Notes under the pieces: generated by a model
Told to the model about the DNA's origin: nothing
The model's database searches: none
Seen by the model: the letters and a program-made list of their open reading frames with translations, nothing else
Part shown: piece after piece, positions 16,685 to 24,997 of the stretch
Layout of the letters: each line of letters starts with the position of its first letter
Position numbering within the stretch: position 1 is the stretch's first letter
Made by a program: the position numbers and the translations under genes
Origin: G963674665 sp964609625
GTDB lineage: Bacteria; Desulfobacterota; Desulfovibrionia; Desulfovibrionales; Desulfovibrionaceae
Assembly (NCBI GenBank): GCA_964609625.1
Contig: CAZSRS010000045.1
Location: 1-30,087, forward strand
Direction: 5' to 3'
DNA: 30,087 nucleotides

Positions 16685-17734
16685 ATGCATGCATTCCGTC
16701 TTATCGTTCCGATAGCTGTCTTCGCTTTCTGTTTGCTCTGCGTGCCTGCACTGGCCCAAGGTCCCGAAGAGCGCACCCTTACCCTGCTGCCCCTCAAGGG
16801 GCCATTGCAGGACCCCAACGCAAGAATATCCTCGGCCGTATGGTACCGCGACCATCTTCTGCTCATGCCACAATACCCTGACTGGAAGAACGACGAGCGT
16901 CTGCGCCCGGCGGCGTTGTTCGCCATTCCCGAGCGGGACATCGTACAGACCCTTGAAGCCGCTGATCCCGCGCCACTGCTGCCCAGGGAGATATTGATCC
17001 AGGGCCTCGAGGCTTGCAGCGCCCTACCGGGCTTCGAGGGGTTCGAGGCCATCGCGGCCTTTGGCGACACCGCCTTCCTGGGCATCGAAGCCCGTCACAA
17101 GCAGACCATGCACAGCTATCTGGTCAAGGGGCGCTTCAAGGACTTCGAGACCAGGGACGCCAGCCTGGAACTGGAGTGCAAAAACGCCCGCCAAGTTGAA
17201 ACTCCCGTGAATCTGCGCAACATGAGCTTCGAATCGTTGCTGGCCACGGACCAGGCCTTGTTCCTGTTCTATGAAGCCAACGGTCGCAACGTGAACCCAG
17301 AGCCAAAAGTCCTGCGCTTCGACCATGATCTGCGCCCCACCGGCGACCTGCCCTTCCCCCACCTGGAGTACCGGCTCACGGACGTTTCCGGACTGGAGCA
17401 GAAGAACGACGACAACCGCTACTTTTTCTGGGGATTCAACTACTTCTGGCCAGGGGAACGCCAGTTGCTCAACCCGGCGGACGACCCCATCGCCGCCAGT
17501 TGGGGCCGCGGCACAACCCACTCCACCTCCGAGGCGGTGGAACGGCTGCTGCTCTTCGAACTCACTGAAGATGGCGTCCGTCTGAGCCCCCGGCCTCCAT
17601 TGTCCCTCTCCCTGGGACTCCTGCCCCGCAACTGGGAGGGCGTGGCCCTGCTGCGTTCCCCGAAGCATTACGGCCTGCTGCTGACCACGGACAAATACCC
17701 CGCCACGATCCTGGCCTTTCTCCCCCTGCCTTGA
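16685..17734 (+). CDS. secreted protein of unknown function, possibly a beta-propeller
   Basis: A 349-residue protein with a clear signal peptide (about 1-24, ending ALA before QGPEE). The mature part is beta-rich, with regularly recurring segments such as AIAAFGDTAFLGIEAR, ALFLFYEANG and ENW-like strands (RNWEGVALL), a pattern seen in secreted propeller or esterase-like/phytase-like proteins. No catalytic motif is clear, so no activity is proposed. Only three cysteines are obvious in the mature part, with no haem-binding CXXCH. The ATG at 16685 is chosen for the signal peptide; a GGAG lies about nine bases upstream. It follows flgE after 177 bp in which I see nothing definite, and is probably a separate unit. 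Confidence 0.75.
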   Translation: MHAFRLIVPIAVFAFCLLCVPALAQGPEERTLTLLPLKGPLQDPNARISSAVWYRDHLLLMPQYPDWKNDERLRPAALFAIPERDIVQTLEAADPAPLLPREILIQGLEACSALPGFEGFEAIAAFGDTAFLGIEARHKQTMHSYLVKGRFKDFETRDASLELECKNARQVETPVNLRNMSFESLLATDQALFLFYEANGRNVNPEPKVLRFDHDLRPTGDLPFPHLEYRLTDVSGLEQKNDDNRYFFWGFNYFWPGERQLLNPADDPIAASWGRGTTHSTSEAVERLLLFELTEDGVRLSPRPPLSLSLGLLPRNWEGVALLRSPKHYGLLLTTDKYPATILAFLPLP

Positions 17735-17760
17735 GCCGGCGCACACCTGCCGGGGCATAC

Positions 17761-17780
17761 TCATTTCCCGTCCGAAATGA
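17761..17780. other. hairpin after the secreted-protein gene
   Basis: TCATTTC, a six-base loop and GAAATGA give a perfect 7-bp stem 26 bp past the stop at 17734. No T tract follows; it may help terminate or protect the mRNA. Confidence 0.3.
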
Positions 17781-17821
17781 CCGGAGTGCATACACCACGT
17801 CACGCTACGCCGAATTCCCTC

Positions 17822-17847
17822 GTTTCCGGCAGTCCCTTTCCGGAAAC
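17822..17847. other. second hairpin in the gap before the receiver gene
   Basis: GTTTCCGG, a ten-base loop and CCGGAAAC form a perfect 8-bp stem. With the hairpin at 17761-17780 it makes up the recognisable structure of this 264-bp gap; it is either terminator-like or an operator for the downstream receiver gene. Confidence 0.3.
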
Positions 17848-17998
17848 AAGATGCAACTCCCCCTTGCGCCCCGGCACGGTCGCTGGTATGGCTCCTTGGT
17901 GCGTCCACCAGAGCCTTGCCAGTAACGCTCCAACTGGGCCCTTCCCGGACACGGACCAGGCTGCGGACAGCACGCATTACGCTCAAGGAGACCGACGC

Positions 17999-18385
17999 AT
18001 GGGCAAAAAGCTTCTCATCGTGGAAGACGAGCTGCACATCAGAACGCTTCTGGAACAAGCCCTCGAGGACCTCGAAGACGAGTTCGACGTGGAGATCCTT
18101 ACCGCGGCCGACGGCGAGGAAGGACTTGAATTGATCCGCGAAGAACGTCCCCAGGCCGTGTTCCTGGACATCATGATGCCCAAGATGAACGGCTACGAAG
18201 TGTGCAAGGCCGTGAAAGAAGACCCTGAACTCAAGGACACCATCATCGTCCTGCTCACCGCCAAGGGACAAGAGGCCGATCGCCGCAAAGGCCTGGAAAT
18301 CGGCGCCTACGATTACATGACCAAGCCCTTCGACCCAGACGAGGTCGTGGAATTGGCCAAGGAGCTGTTGCAAATCGTGGATTGA
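17999..18385 (+). CDS. single-domain CheY-like response regulator
   Basis: A 128-residue stand-alone receiver. Phospho-acceptor Asp57 lies in FLDIMMP; the acidic pocket is Glu9/Asp10, the switch Thr87 and the conserved Lys109 (TKPF). All catalytic residues of the fold are present and there is no output domain, so it must act by binding a partner protein. The ATG at 17999 is chosen because AAGGAG lies eight bases upstream and the first beta strand follows at once; an in-frame ATG at 17777 would add 74 residues without a fold. It is 218 bp upstream of the HD-GYP gene, which is a possible partner. No kinase adjoins it directly; the hybrid kinase at 21930-24731 is the nearest. Confidence 0.9.
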   Translation: MGKKLLIVEDELHIRTLLEQALEDLEDEFDVEILTAADGEEGLELIREERPQAVFLDIMMPKMNGYEVCKAVKEDPELKDTIIVLLTAKGQEADRRKGLEIGAYDYMTKPFDPDEVVELAKELLQIVD

Positions 18386-18414
18386 CCACTTGTTGCCGGC
18401 ATCCTTCACACTCG

Positions 18415-18443
18415 TTTACATACCCTGGTCTTCTTGCTATATT
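18415..18443 (+). promoter_or_regulatory. sigma-70 promoter of the HD-GYP gene
   Basis: TTTACA, a 17-bp spacer and TATATT. It starts 30 bp past the receiver gene stop and 160 bp upstream of the HD-GYP ATG, so the HD-GYP gene can be transcribed on its own. Confidence 0.5.
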
Positions 18444-18603
18444 TCTTGTCAATAAGGACTGAAATGTTGCAACAAGGACCAGATGTGAATACCGCTGTCC
18501 TCTTGTGCTGCCCGCAGACCTGCATGCCTTCGCCCCATGCACGTGAACGCCGGATAAACACCTGTCCAGGCGTCCAGATATCAGGCCTTACATCACGACT
18601 TCA

Positions 18604-20388
18604 ATGATCCCGCTCTCCAAATTACTGAAAAAGGCGTTTTTATGCTCATACCTTCCGCAAGGGCAGGAACTTCTTGCCCCGCACCAACACGATGCCTGCC
18701 TTTTCCTGTTCCAAATCCACGATGACTCCACCACCCTCGTTTGCGCCGCGCCGGCAAACCAGGGAGAAAACACCCCCCTATCCGACGCTTTCCTGCGTCT
18801 GCCGCTGCTCAGTCCCGACCCCGGAGAATCCGGCATGCAGATCGGCGAGCTTGTGGCTGGGCCGGTTCCACCCGCTGGAACTCCAGAAGGCGAAGCCTTC
18901 CGAAAGACAGCTTCCTTTCTCGCCAGACAATTGCAGGAACTCGTGCAGCGGGAGTTCATCCGCCGCAGTCTGGGTGCGGAAGCACTGGAGCAGTACCGCA
19001 GCATTTCCCTGATGCAGCGCGCCGTGGTCAATCTCAACAGCTCCATGAAACTGCTGGAAGTAATCCGCGCCCTGGTGGAGGAGTGCAACGCCGCATCGGT
19101 GCCCGCCGACTACGCCCTTGTGATTCGCACCGACGGCCAAGTGGAGTTCGCCGGCCGGCTGCGTGGCAGCGTCCAGCCACCCCAGGAAAGCCCACCGGAG
19201 CGCTCATTGCTGCACCTCGCCAAGAGCGAGACAGTGAACAGGGCTCTGAGCAAGGGCAAGAGTGAAATTTTCAACGATCTCTCCCAGGACCCCGCCTGGA
19301 GGCACACCATGCCGGGTGTCTCCTCGTTGTTGCTGGCTCCGCTGCACGGCTCCCGTTTCGATCTGGGCGTCCTGGTCCTGGTGGGGCTCGATCCCTCCAG
19401 ACCCTTTACCTCGGCCCACCTCAAGAAGATCGAGACCCTGACCAACGTGGCCGGCATCGCCACGGCCAACGCCCATCATTTCGAGCAGGTGCAGCAGATC
19501 CTCATGGCCTTGGTCAAGGCCATGGCTACCGCCATAGACGCCCGGGACAGGCTTACGGCGGGCCATTCCCAGCGTGTTGCCCAATACGCCCTGGGACTGG
19601 CCATGGCCTTGAACAACGATGTTGATTTTTTTCCCCACCTCAGATTCAGCGAGGAGGAGCTGCAAGAGATTTTTTATGCCGGGTTGCTGCACGATGTGGG
19701 CAAGATCGGCGTGCGCGAGGAGGTCCTGACCAAGGAGACGCGACTGCCGCGCCCCCATGTGGAACTCATAGGCCTCAGGCTCGCCCTGTGGGGGGAGATG
19801 CACAAGCAACCTTGGAAAGAGATTTATGCCCGGCTGGAGATCATCAACAAGGCCTACGATCTTACCGAGGAAGACGCCGAGATGGTCACGGACTTGGCCC
19901 GCAAGGCCCTGCACGTCTCCGGCAACATGGTTAGCATCCTCAGCCAGGACGAGGCCCTACGTCTGCTCACGCCCCGCGGCAACCTGACCCCAAGGGAGTG
20001 GGAGGAGATCAAGCGTCATCCGGAGGAGAGCTACCGCATCCTCAAGAACATCCCCTTTTCCTCACATTTTCCCAACATCCTGGACATGGTGCTGCAACAC
20101 CACGAACGTCTGGACGGCTCGGGTTATCCCCTTGGCGTGAAAGACAAGGACATCATCATGCAGAGCCGGATCATGGCCATCGTGGACGTCTACGACGCCC
20201 TGCGTCAGGATCGGCACTACAAAAAGGCCCTGGCCAGAGACATGGCCCTGACCATCCTCCGGCAGGAGGCCAAACGCAAAAAGCTCGACGAACGGCTGGT
20301 CGAGGTCTTTTGCCGCGACATCGACAACATCGAACAAACCGTGGGTGGGCCCATGGACCTTTTGACGGGGCGGGAGTTCCTGCACTGA
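18604..20388 (+). CDS. GAF and HD-GYP domain protein, predicted c-di-GMP phosphodiesterase
   Basis: A 594-residue cytoplasmic protein: an unrecognised N-terminal region (about 1-120), a GAF domain (about 150-305) and a C-terminal HD-GYP domain (about 308-580). The HD-GYP domain has the early His (TAGHSQRV), the metal-binding HD pair at about 363-364 in HDVGKIGV, and HHERLDGSGYP near 499-509, so it should hydrolyse cyclic di-GMP. Between the HD motif and the next conserved block (KRHPEESYRIL, near 470) lies about 108 residues; in typical members this is nearer 27, so there is an inserted helical segment of about 80. The ATG at 18604 lacks a good Shine-Dalgarno, so the start is less certain. 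It converges on cobQ with only 12 bp between stops. Confidence 0.88.
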   Translation: MIPLSKLLKKAFLCSYLPQGQELLAPHQHDACLFLFQIHDDSTTLVCAAPANQGENTPLSDAFLRLPLLSPDPGESGMQIGELVAGPVPPAGTPEGEAFRKTASFLARQLQELVQREFIRRSLGAEALEQYRSISLMQRAVVNLNSSMKLLEVIRALVEECNAASVPADYALVIRTDGQVEFAGRLRGSVQPPQESPPERSLLHLAKSETVNRALSKGKSEIFNDLSQDPAWRHTMPGVSSLLLAPLHGSRFDLGVLVLVGLDPSRPFTSAHLKKIETLTNVAGIATANAHHFEQVQQILMALVKAMATAIDARDRLTAGHSQRVAQYALGLAMALNNDVDFFPHLRFSEEELQEIFYAGLLHDVGKIGVREEVLTKETRLPRPHVELIGLRLALWGEMHKQPWKEIYARLEIINKAYDLTEEDAEMVTDLARKALHVSGNMVSILSQDEALRLLTPRGNLTPREWEEIKRHPEESYRILKNIPFSSHFPNILDMVLQHHERLDGSGYPLGVKDKDIIMQSRIMAIVDVYDALRQDRHYKKALARDMALTILRQEAKRKKLDERLVEVFCRDIDNIEQTVGGPMDLLTGREFLH

Positions 20389-20400
20389 GCCACTCGCCCG

Positions 20401-21933
20401 CTACAACATCCTGGATACGCCACGCACGGGCAGCCCCAGAAGCTTGTAGAGCTGACGCCAGTCCAGATGCTCGCGCATGATCCTGGCCAACCGGTCCAGC
20501 GCCGGCTCGATGGAGTACGCGGCCACCACCCTGCCCAGGGGCGCCAGCCCCTTCCGCTCCCGCAATCCATCCACGAACCAGCGCCGAAACCGGTCGTTAT
20601 CGAACACCCCGTGTAGATAGCTCCCCCAGACCAATCCCTTGCCATGGCCCACGACGCTCCCGTCTTCCTGTACCAACCAAGGGGACACATCCCCTCCTTC
20701 AAGGACCAGGGTCCGGCCATGGTGGATCTCGTAGCCCTGGAGCAACAGGCCGCTGACCGTGTGACGCACGGTGGTCCTGGTCAGGTGCTTTTCGCCAGCC
20801 AGTTCCGTGACTAGGGGCAGCAACCCCAGGCCGTCCACCACCGTTGTGGCGGATTCCAGCCCCAGAGGATCGGCGATCCGCTCCCCGAGCATCTGTAACC
20901 CTCCGCAAATGCCCACGATCTCCGTGCGGCCGTTGCGCGCCAGTGCCAGGATGACTTCGGCCATGCCGCACTCGCGCAGGTGAAGCAGGTCCTGGATGGT
21001 GTTCTTGCTCCCGGGCAGGATCACGGCATCCGGAGGGGTGACCGTGTCCAGATCTCCGGCCCCCCGGGCCACGCCGCAGCACACGTCCGGCTCCGCGGTC
21101 AGGGCGTCCATGTCCGTGAAATTGGAAATGTGGGGGAGGTCCACCAGCAGCACGTGGACGTGCTCGCCCTCCCGCACCTTGGAGGAGCGTGCCTGCTTGA
21201 AGCTCACCGAGTCTTCCTCGGGCAGACCCAGGTCCGGGACATGGGGCACCACGCCGAAAAACTGCTTTCCAGTGCGCCGGGTGGTGATCTCCAGGGCCGA
21301 ATCCAGCAGGGAGGGATCGCCCCGAAAGCGATTGAGCACGAATCCGGCCACCAGTTCGCGCTCCCAGGGATCGAGAAGTTCCATGGTCCCCACCAGATGC
21401 GCGAAGACACCACCGCGGTCGATGTCCCCCACCAACAGGACCCTGGCTCCGGCATGCGCGGCCATACGCATGTTCACGATGTCGTGGGCCTTGAGATTGA
21501 CCTCGGCCGGGCTGCCCGCGCCCTCGAGCACCATGACGTCGTGCCCCTCGGCCAGTTCGGCGTAGGCCTTGCGGGCCGCGGCAAAGGCCTCGGGCTTGAA
21601 GTCCACGTACTCACGCACGCGCATCACGCCCACCGGCCGGCCCATGACAATCACCTGGGAGCCCACGTCCGAGCTGGGCTTGAGCAACACCGGGTTCATG
21701 CGCACGTCGGGTTCCAGGCCGCAGGCCTGGGCCTGGGTGACCTGGGCCCGCCCCATTTCGCCGTTGTCCAGGGTCACGAAGGAATTCAGGGACATGTTCT
21801 GGGATTTGAAAGGGGCCGGCCTGAAACCGTCCTGCAGGAGCATACGGCAAAATCCCGCGGCCAGGACGCTCTTGCCCGCGTTGGAGCTGGTGCCCTGGAA
21901 CATGATCGCCGGCGGAAAACCCTTGCCGCTCAT
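20401..21933 (-). CDS. cobQ: cobyric acid synthase CobQ
   Basis: A 510-residue cytoplasmic enzyme that amidates four carboxyl groups of adenosylcobyrinic acid a,c-diamide, using glutamine and ATP, in cobamide synthesis. The N-terminal synthetase domain has the P-loop-like FQGTSSNAGKS at about residues 12-22 and the GAGSPAEVNL motif. The C-terminal glutamine amidotransferase domain has its nucleophile Cys in GICGGLQMLG near 340 and a His in YLHGVF near 455. The ATG at 21933 overlaps the stop of the upstream hybrid kinase gene as ATGA, so translation is probably coupled; an in-frame ATG at 21960 is less likely. No other cobalamin gene lies in the window, so this cobQ is detached from a cob/cbi cluster. 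Confidence 0.94.
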   Translation of the reverse strand: MSGKGFPPAIMFQGTSSNAGKSVLAAGFCRMLLQDGFRPAPFKSQNMSLNSFVTLDNGEMGRAQVTQAQACGLEPDVRMNPVLLKPSSDVGSQVIVMGRPVGVMRVREYVDFKPEAFAAARKAYAELAEGHDVMVLEGAGSPAEVNLKAHDIVNMRMAAHAGARVLLVGDIDRGGVFAHLVGTMELLDPWERELVAGFVLNRFRGDPSLLDSALEITTRRTGKQFFGVVPHVPDLGLPEEDSVSFKQARSSKVREGEHVHVLLVDLPHISNFTDMDALTAEPDVCCGVARGAGDLDTVTPPDAVILPGSKNTIQDLLHLRECGMAEVILALARNGRTEIVGICGGLQMLGERIADPLGLESATTVVDGLGLLPLVTELAGEKHLTRTTVRHTVSGLLLQGYEIHHGRTLVLEGGDVSPWLVQEDGSVVGHGKGLVWGSYLHGVFDNDRFRRWFVDGLRERKGLAPLGRVVAAYSIEPALDRLARIMREHLDWRQLYKLLGLPVRGVSRML

Positions 21934-24731
21934 GACTGCCCCGGCTCCCCGCTCGCACATGGCTGGATGTCGCCGTCACGCTCGCGCTGCTTGAGGGCCG
22001 AGCCCATGGCGTCCAACAGTTCCCGTGCAGTGAAGGGTTTGGTGACAACCGCGTCCATGCCCGCCGCGAGACAGGCTTCCCTGTCCCTGTCCATGGCCAG
22101 GGCCGTGACCGCGACGATGGGCACATTCCGATCCACTCCTGGAACAGTGCCCATGCGGATGCTTCTGGCAACCTCCAAGCCGCTGGCCTCGGGCATCTGG
22201 ATGTCCAACAGCAGGATGTCGAACACAGATTCGGCCAGCATCTCCAAGGCCTGTGCCCCGTCCACGGCCAACTCGAAATCGTGTCCGTTCTCCCGCAACA
22301 GCCTGCCCAACACCATCGTGCTCACCGATTCATCCTCGGCCACCAGCACCCGCAGACCCGGCCGGCATGTTTGCTCCTGAAGCGGCTCTGGTACGTCAGG
22401 TTCCACGTCCGCCTGCATCACCACGGTAAAATGGAACACACTGCCCCCGCCGGGGGTGCTTTCCACCCAGATTTCACCACCCATCTTCTCCACGATGCCC
22501 TTGCTGATTGCCAGGCCCATGCCCGCGCCTCTAAAGCGCTTGGTCAAGATATCCTCGCCCTGGAAAAACATCTCGAACACCCTGTCGTGCAGCTCCGGTG
22601 CAATGCCCAGGCCCGTGTCCGCCACACTGCACAAGAGCGTCACGTTGCCGTCCTCCCGGTTTGCAGCGTCTACTTCCGAGATGCGCACGCCGATACGCCC
22701 CTGTTCCGTGAATTTCACGGCATTGGAGAGCAGATTGATGCAAACTTGCTTCAACCGCTCCACGTCGCCACGCAGCCGCTCGGGTATGGATGCATCCATT
22801 TCCACATCGAAGTCCAGTCCCTTGTCCCTGGCCTGCGTCTCGAATACAGCGAACACCGGTTCCAGCGAGGAACGCAATGCAAAGGGAACCCGCGCCAGGG
22901 TGAGGCTTCCCCTGTCGATGCCGGAGAGTTCCAGGAGATCGTTGACAATGCCGAGCATGTGCTTGGCCGTCTCGTACACGATACCCATGAAATCGCGCCG
23001 ATCCTCGGAATTCTCCATGTCCAGAAGCATCTGGGTCATGCCCAGGACACCGTTGAGAGGCGTGCGCAACTCGTGGCTCATGTTGGCCAGAAAGGCACTC
23101 TTGGCCTTGTTCGCGGCCTCGGCCTGCTCCTTGGCCTCCAGGAGCGCCACCTCCATCTCCTTGCGCCGGCTGATGTCCAGCATGGAGACGATGACCTTGC
23201 CCAGATCCGCCTCATACCCGGAAACAACCGTGGCATAGACCATGGTGTACACCACCGCGCCACGCGGCGTCACGAACCGCGTCTCTCCGCGAAAGCAGTG
23301 CCGCCCCCGCAACAATCCGAGCAACAACTCCCGGAACAGTTCCCGGCAGTGTTCAGGAAGAAATTCCATAAGAAAGCCGAGAAGCTCGGTTTTGTCCTTG
23401 GCGTCGAACAACTCCAGGGTAGCCCGGTTCACGTCCAGTACACGGACCAGACGCAGGAACTGGTCCAGTTCTTCGAGGCGCGCGGCCATTACAATCTCGA
23501 ACTCTTCCTCCCCGCCGCGCCGCAGTGTTTCCAACCGCTCCAGCACCCTGGACAGGTCGATTTCCCAGACCGAAATGGGTGAATCCTCGAACATGCTGCG
23601 ATAGCGTCGCTCGCTCTTCCTGAGCGTCTCCTGGGCGAGCTTGCGGGCGGTCACGTCCCGGCTGAACACCGCTACGCGGTCGATTCTCCCCTGCTGCCCG
23701 CGAACCGGATGAAACCTGCCTTCGAAGTGCCTGTGGCTGATCGTCTCTTGATATCCCACGGAGCGGCCCAACGCGACCGCCCTGTTCAGTGTCGCCAGTA
23801 CGCGCACGGCCCGCTCCGGCTCCATCATCTCCTGGACGTTCCGGCCACGCAAGTCGATGGGGCGCAAGCCAAAGATCGCGGCGCCCCGCTTGTTGCAGTC
23901 CAGAACGTCACCGGCTGGGCTCAGAAGGAAGATGAACTGACTGGAGGCATCGAACACGGCCCTGAGTGTGGCCTCCTTGTCCCGCAGGGCATCCCTTGCC
24001 AGCTCGCGCTGTTGGACCTCCAGGCGAAGCATGGCGTTGGTCTGCTCCATGGCGGCGGACCGCTCGTGGATCTCCTCCTCCAGGCGTTCCCTGTGCCCTT
24101 GCAACTCCTCCCTGGCCTGCTCCAGTGCCTGGACATTGCGTCTGAGCGCGCTGTTCGCCTGCTCCCTGAGGCTGTAAAGCTCATGGCTCTCCAGCATCTG
24201 GGCGCCCTGCTGCAGGACGATGCTCAGGATGTGGAAATGGGTGTCGGGCAGCTCGAAACGGTCGTGTTTGAGGATACCGCAGAACAATCCGCGAGCCCTA
24301 GCCGGCGTGCTCAGTACGTGCAGCAGGATGTCGCCGCCTTGCCCGGCTCGGGCAAAGACATGCTTCTCGCTGGACATGGCCCAGGCCACGGTGCCGTCCG
24401 CGATCAGGGGCTCCAGTTCCGCCCACAGGGCACTGCACACTTCGTCCTCTGTGGCGGGTTCTCCGGCCGCTCCAGACCGGCAGAACTCCAGGACCAGATC
24501 GTTATCCCCCTCCTTGAAAAGCAAAAAACCCAGGATGTTGCAGTCCAGAACCTCGTCCACCCTGCGGGCCATCTCCCGCAGGATCGGATCTCTGCTTTCG
24601 AGCCTGCTCAGTCCGGGATCAAAGCGCACCAGTGACGCCACGGATTCCAGAACACCCACGGCTGCGCGCTCACGCTCTCGGCTGGCCGCAAGCTGCTCCG
24701 CAAGCTCTCGGATGCGCCTTGTCTCAGACAT
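21930..24731 (-). CDS. hybrid sensor histidine kinase with C-terminal receiver
   Basis: A 933-residue cytoplasmic kinase with no membrane helix. Order: GAF-like domain (about 40-185), coiled coil (about 185-250), PAS (about 252-365), a second PAS with a charged insertion (about 372-525), HisKA with phospho-acceptor His553 (NMSHELRTPLNG), HATPase (about 655-785; N box NLLSNAVKF, G1 DTGLGI, G2 GMGLAI, all intact) and a receiver (about 805-920) with Asp843 in LLLDIQMP. There is no Hpt domain, so onward transfer needs a separate Hpt protein or the receiver is regulatory. The ATG at 24731 follows GGGGAG by seven bases. It is divergent from the STAS-kinase fusion gene, 266 bp away, and overlaps cobQ at its end. 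Its signal is unknown. Confidence 0.92.
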   Translation of the reverse strand: MSETRRIRELAEQLAASRERERAAVGVLESVASLVRFDPGLSRLESRDPILREMARRVDEVLDCNILGFLLFKEGDNDLVLEFCRSGAAGEPATEDEVCSALWAELEPLIADGTVAWAMSSEKHVFARAGQGGDILLHVLSTPARARGLFCGILKHDRFELPDTHFHILSIVLQQGAQMLESHELYSLREQANSALRRNVQALEQAREELQGHRERLEEEIHERSAAMEQTNAMLRLEVQQRELARDALRDKEATLRAVFDASSQFIFLLSPAGDVLDCNKRGAAIFGLRPIDLRGRNVQEMMEPERAVRVLATLNRAVALGRSVGYQETISHRHFEGRFHPVRGQQGRIDRVAVFSRDVTARKLAQETLRKSERRYRSMFEDSPISVWEIDLSRVLERLETLRRGGEEEFEIVMAARLEELDQFLRLVRVLDVNRATLELFDAKDKTELLGFLMEFLPEHCRELFRELLLGLLRGRHCFRGETRFVTPRGAVVYTMVYATVVSGYEADLGKVIVSMLDISRRKEMEVALLEAKEQAEAANKAKSAFLANMSHELRTPLNGVLGMTQMLLDMENSEDRRDFMGIVYETAKHMLGIVNDLLELSGIDRGSLTLARVPFALRSSLEPVFAVFETQARDKGLDFDVEMDASIPERLRGDVERLKQVCINLLSNAVKFTEQGRIGVRISEVDAANREDGNVTLLCSVADTGLGIAPELHDRVFEMFFQGEDILTKRFRGAGMGLAISKGIVEKMGGEIWVESTPGGGSVFHFTVVMQADVEPDVPEPLQEQTCRPGLRVLVAEDESVSTMVLGRLLRENGHDFELAVDGAQALEMLAESVFDILLLDIQMPEASGLEVARSIRMGTVPGVDRNVPIVAVTALAMDRDREACLAAGMDAVVTKPFTARELLDAMGSALKQRERDGDIQPCASGEPGQS

Positions 24732-24911
24732 CGGACACTCCCCACGCCTTGTTCAGCCTGTGGTCTCCTCCCCACTGCATCGGCGTTCTCCCTCCCCCAT
24801 GTGTTGCACCCGATCAGACTTGCCCCTTGCCGCCGACCATGCCATGCTCGCACCCCCTCAAGCAATACATTTTTTACAGATAATCATTCCTGTTACCACT
24901 GCAACCTATGT

Positions 24912-24929
24912 CCCGCATATTATCCCGCA
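24912..24929. repeat. direct repeat CCCGCA in the divergent promoter region
   Basis: CCCGCA-TATTAT-CCCGCA: two hexamers 12 bp apart flank a -10-like TATTAT in the 266-bp gap between the hybrid kinase and STAS-kinase genes. A possible regulator site; no good -35 was found for either gene. Confidence 0.3.
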
Positions 24930-24997
24930 GGTTGTTGCCAGCAGGGAGACCATGCCTTACAACCAGGAAAAATCCCTGAAAACGAAAAGGATGCACC

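Noticed and set aside
17024..18409. A 461-codon minus-strand frame across the secreted-protein and receiver genes
   Set aside because: It is antisense to a receiver with all catalytic residues and to a gene with a signal peptide.
20980..23582. Two long plus-strand frames opposite cobQ and the hybrid kinase
   Set aside because: Both lie opposite well-supported genes and read as shadow sequence rich in H, G and Q.
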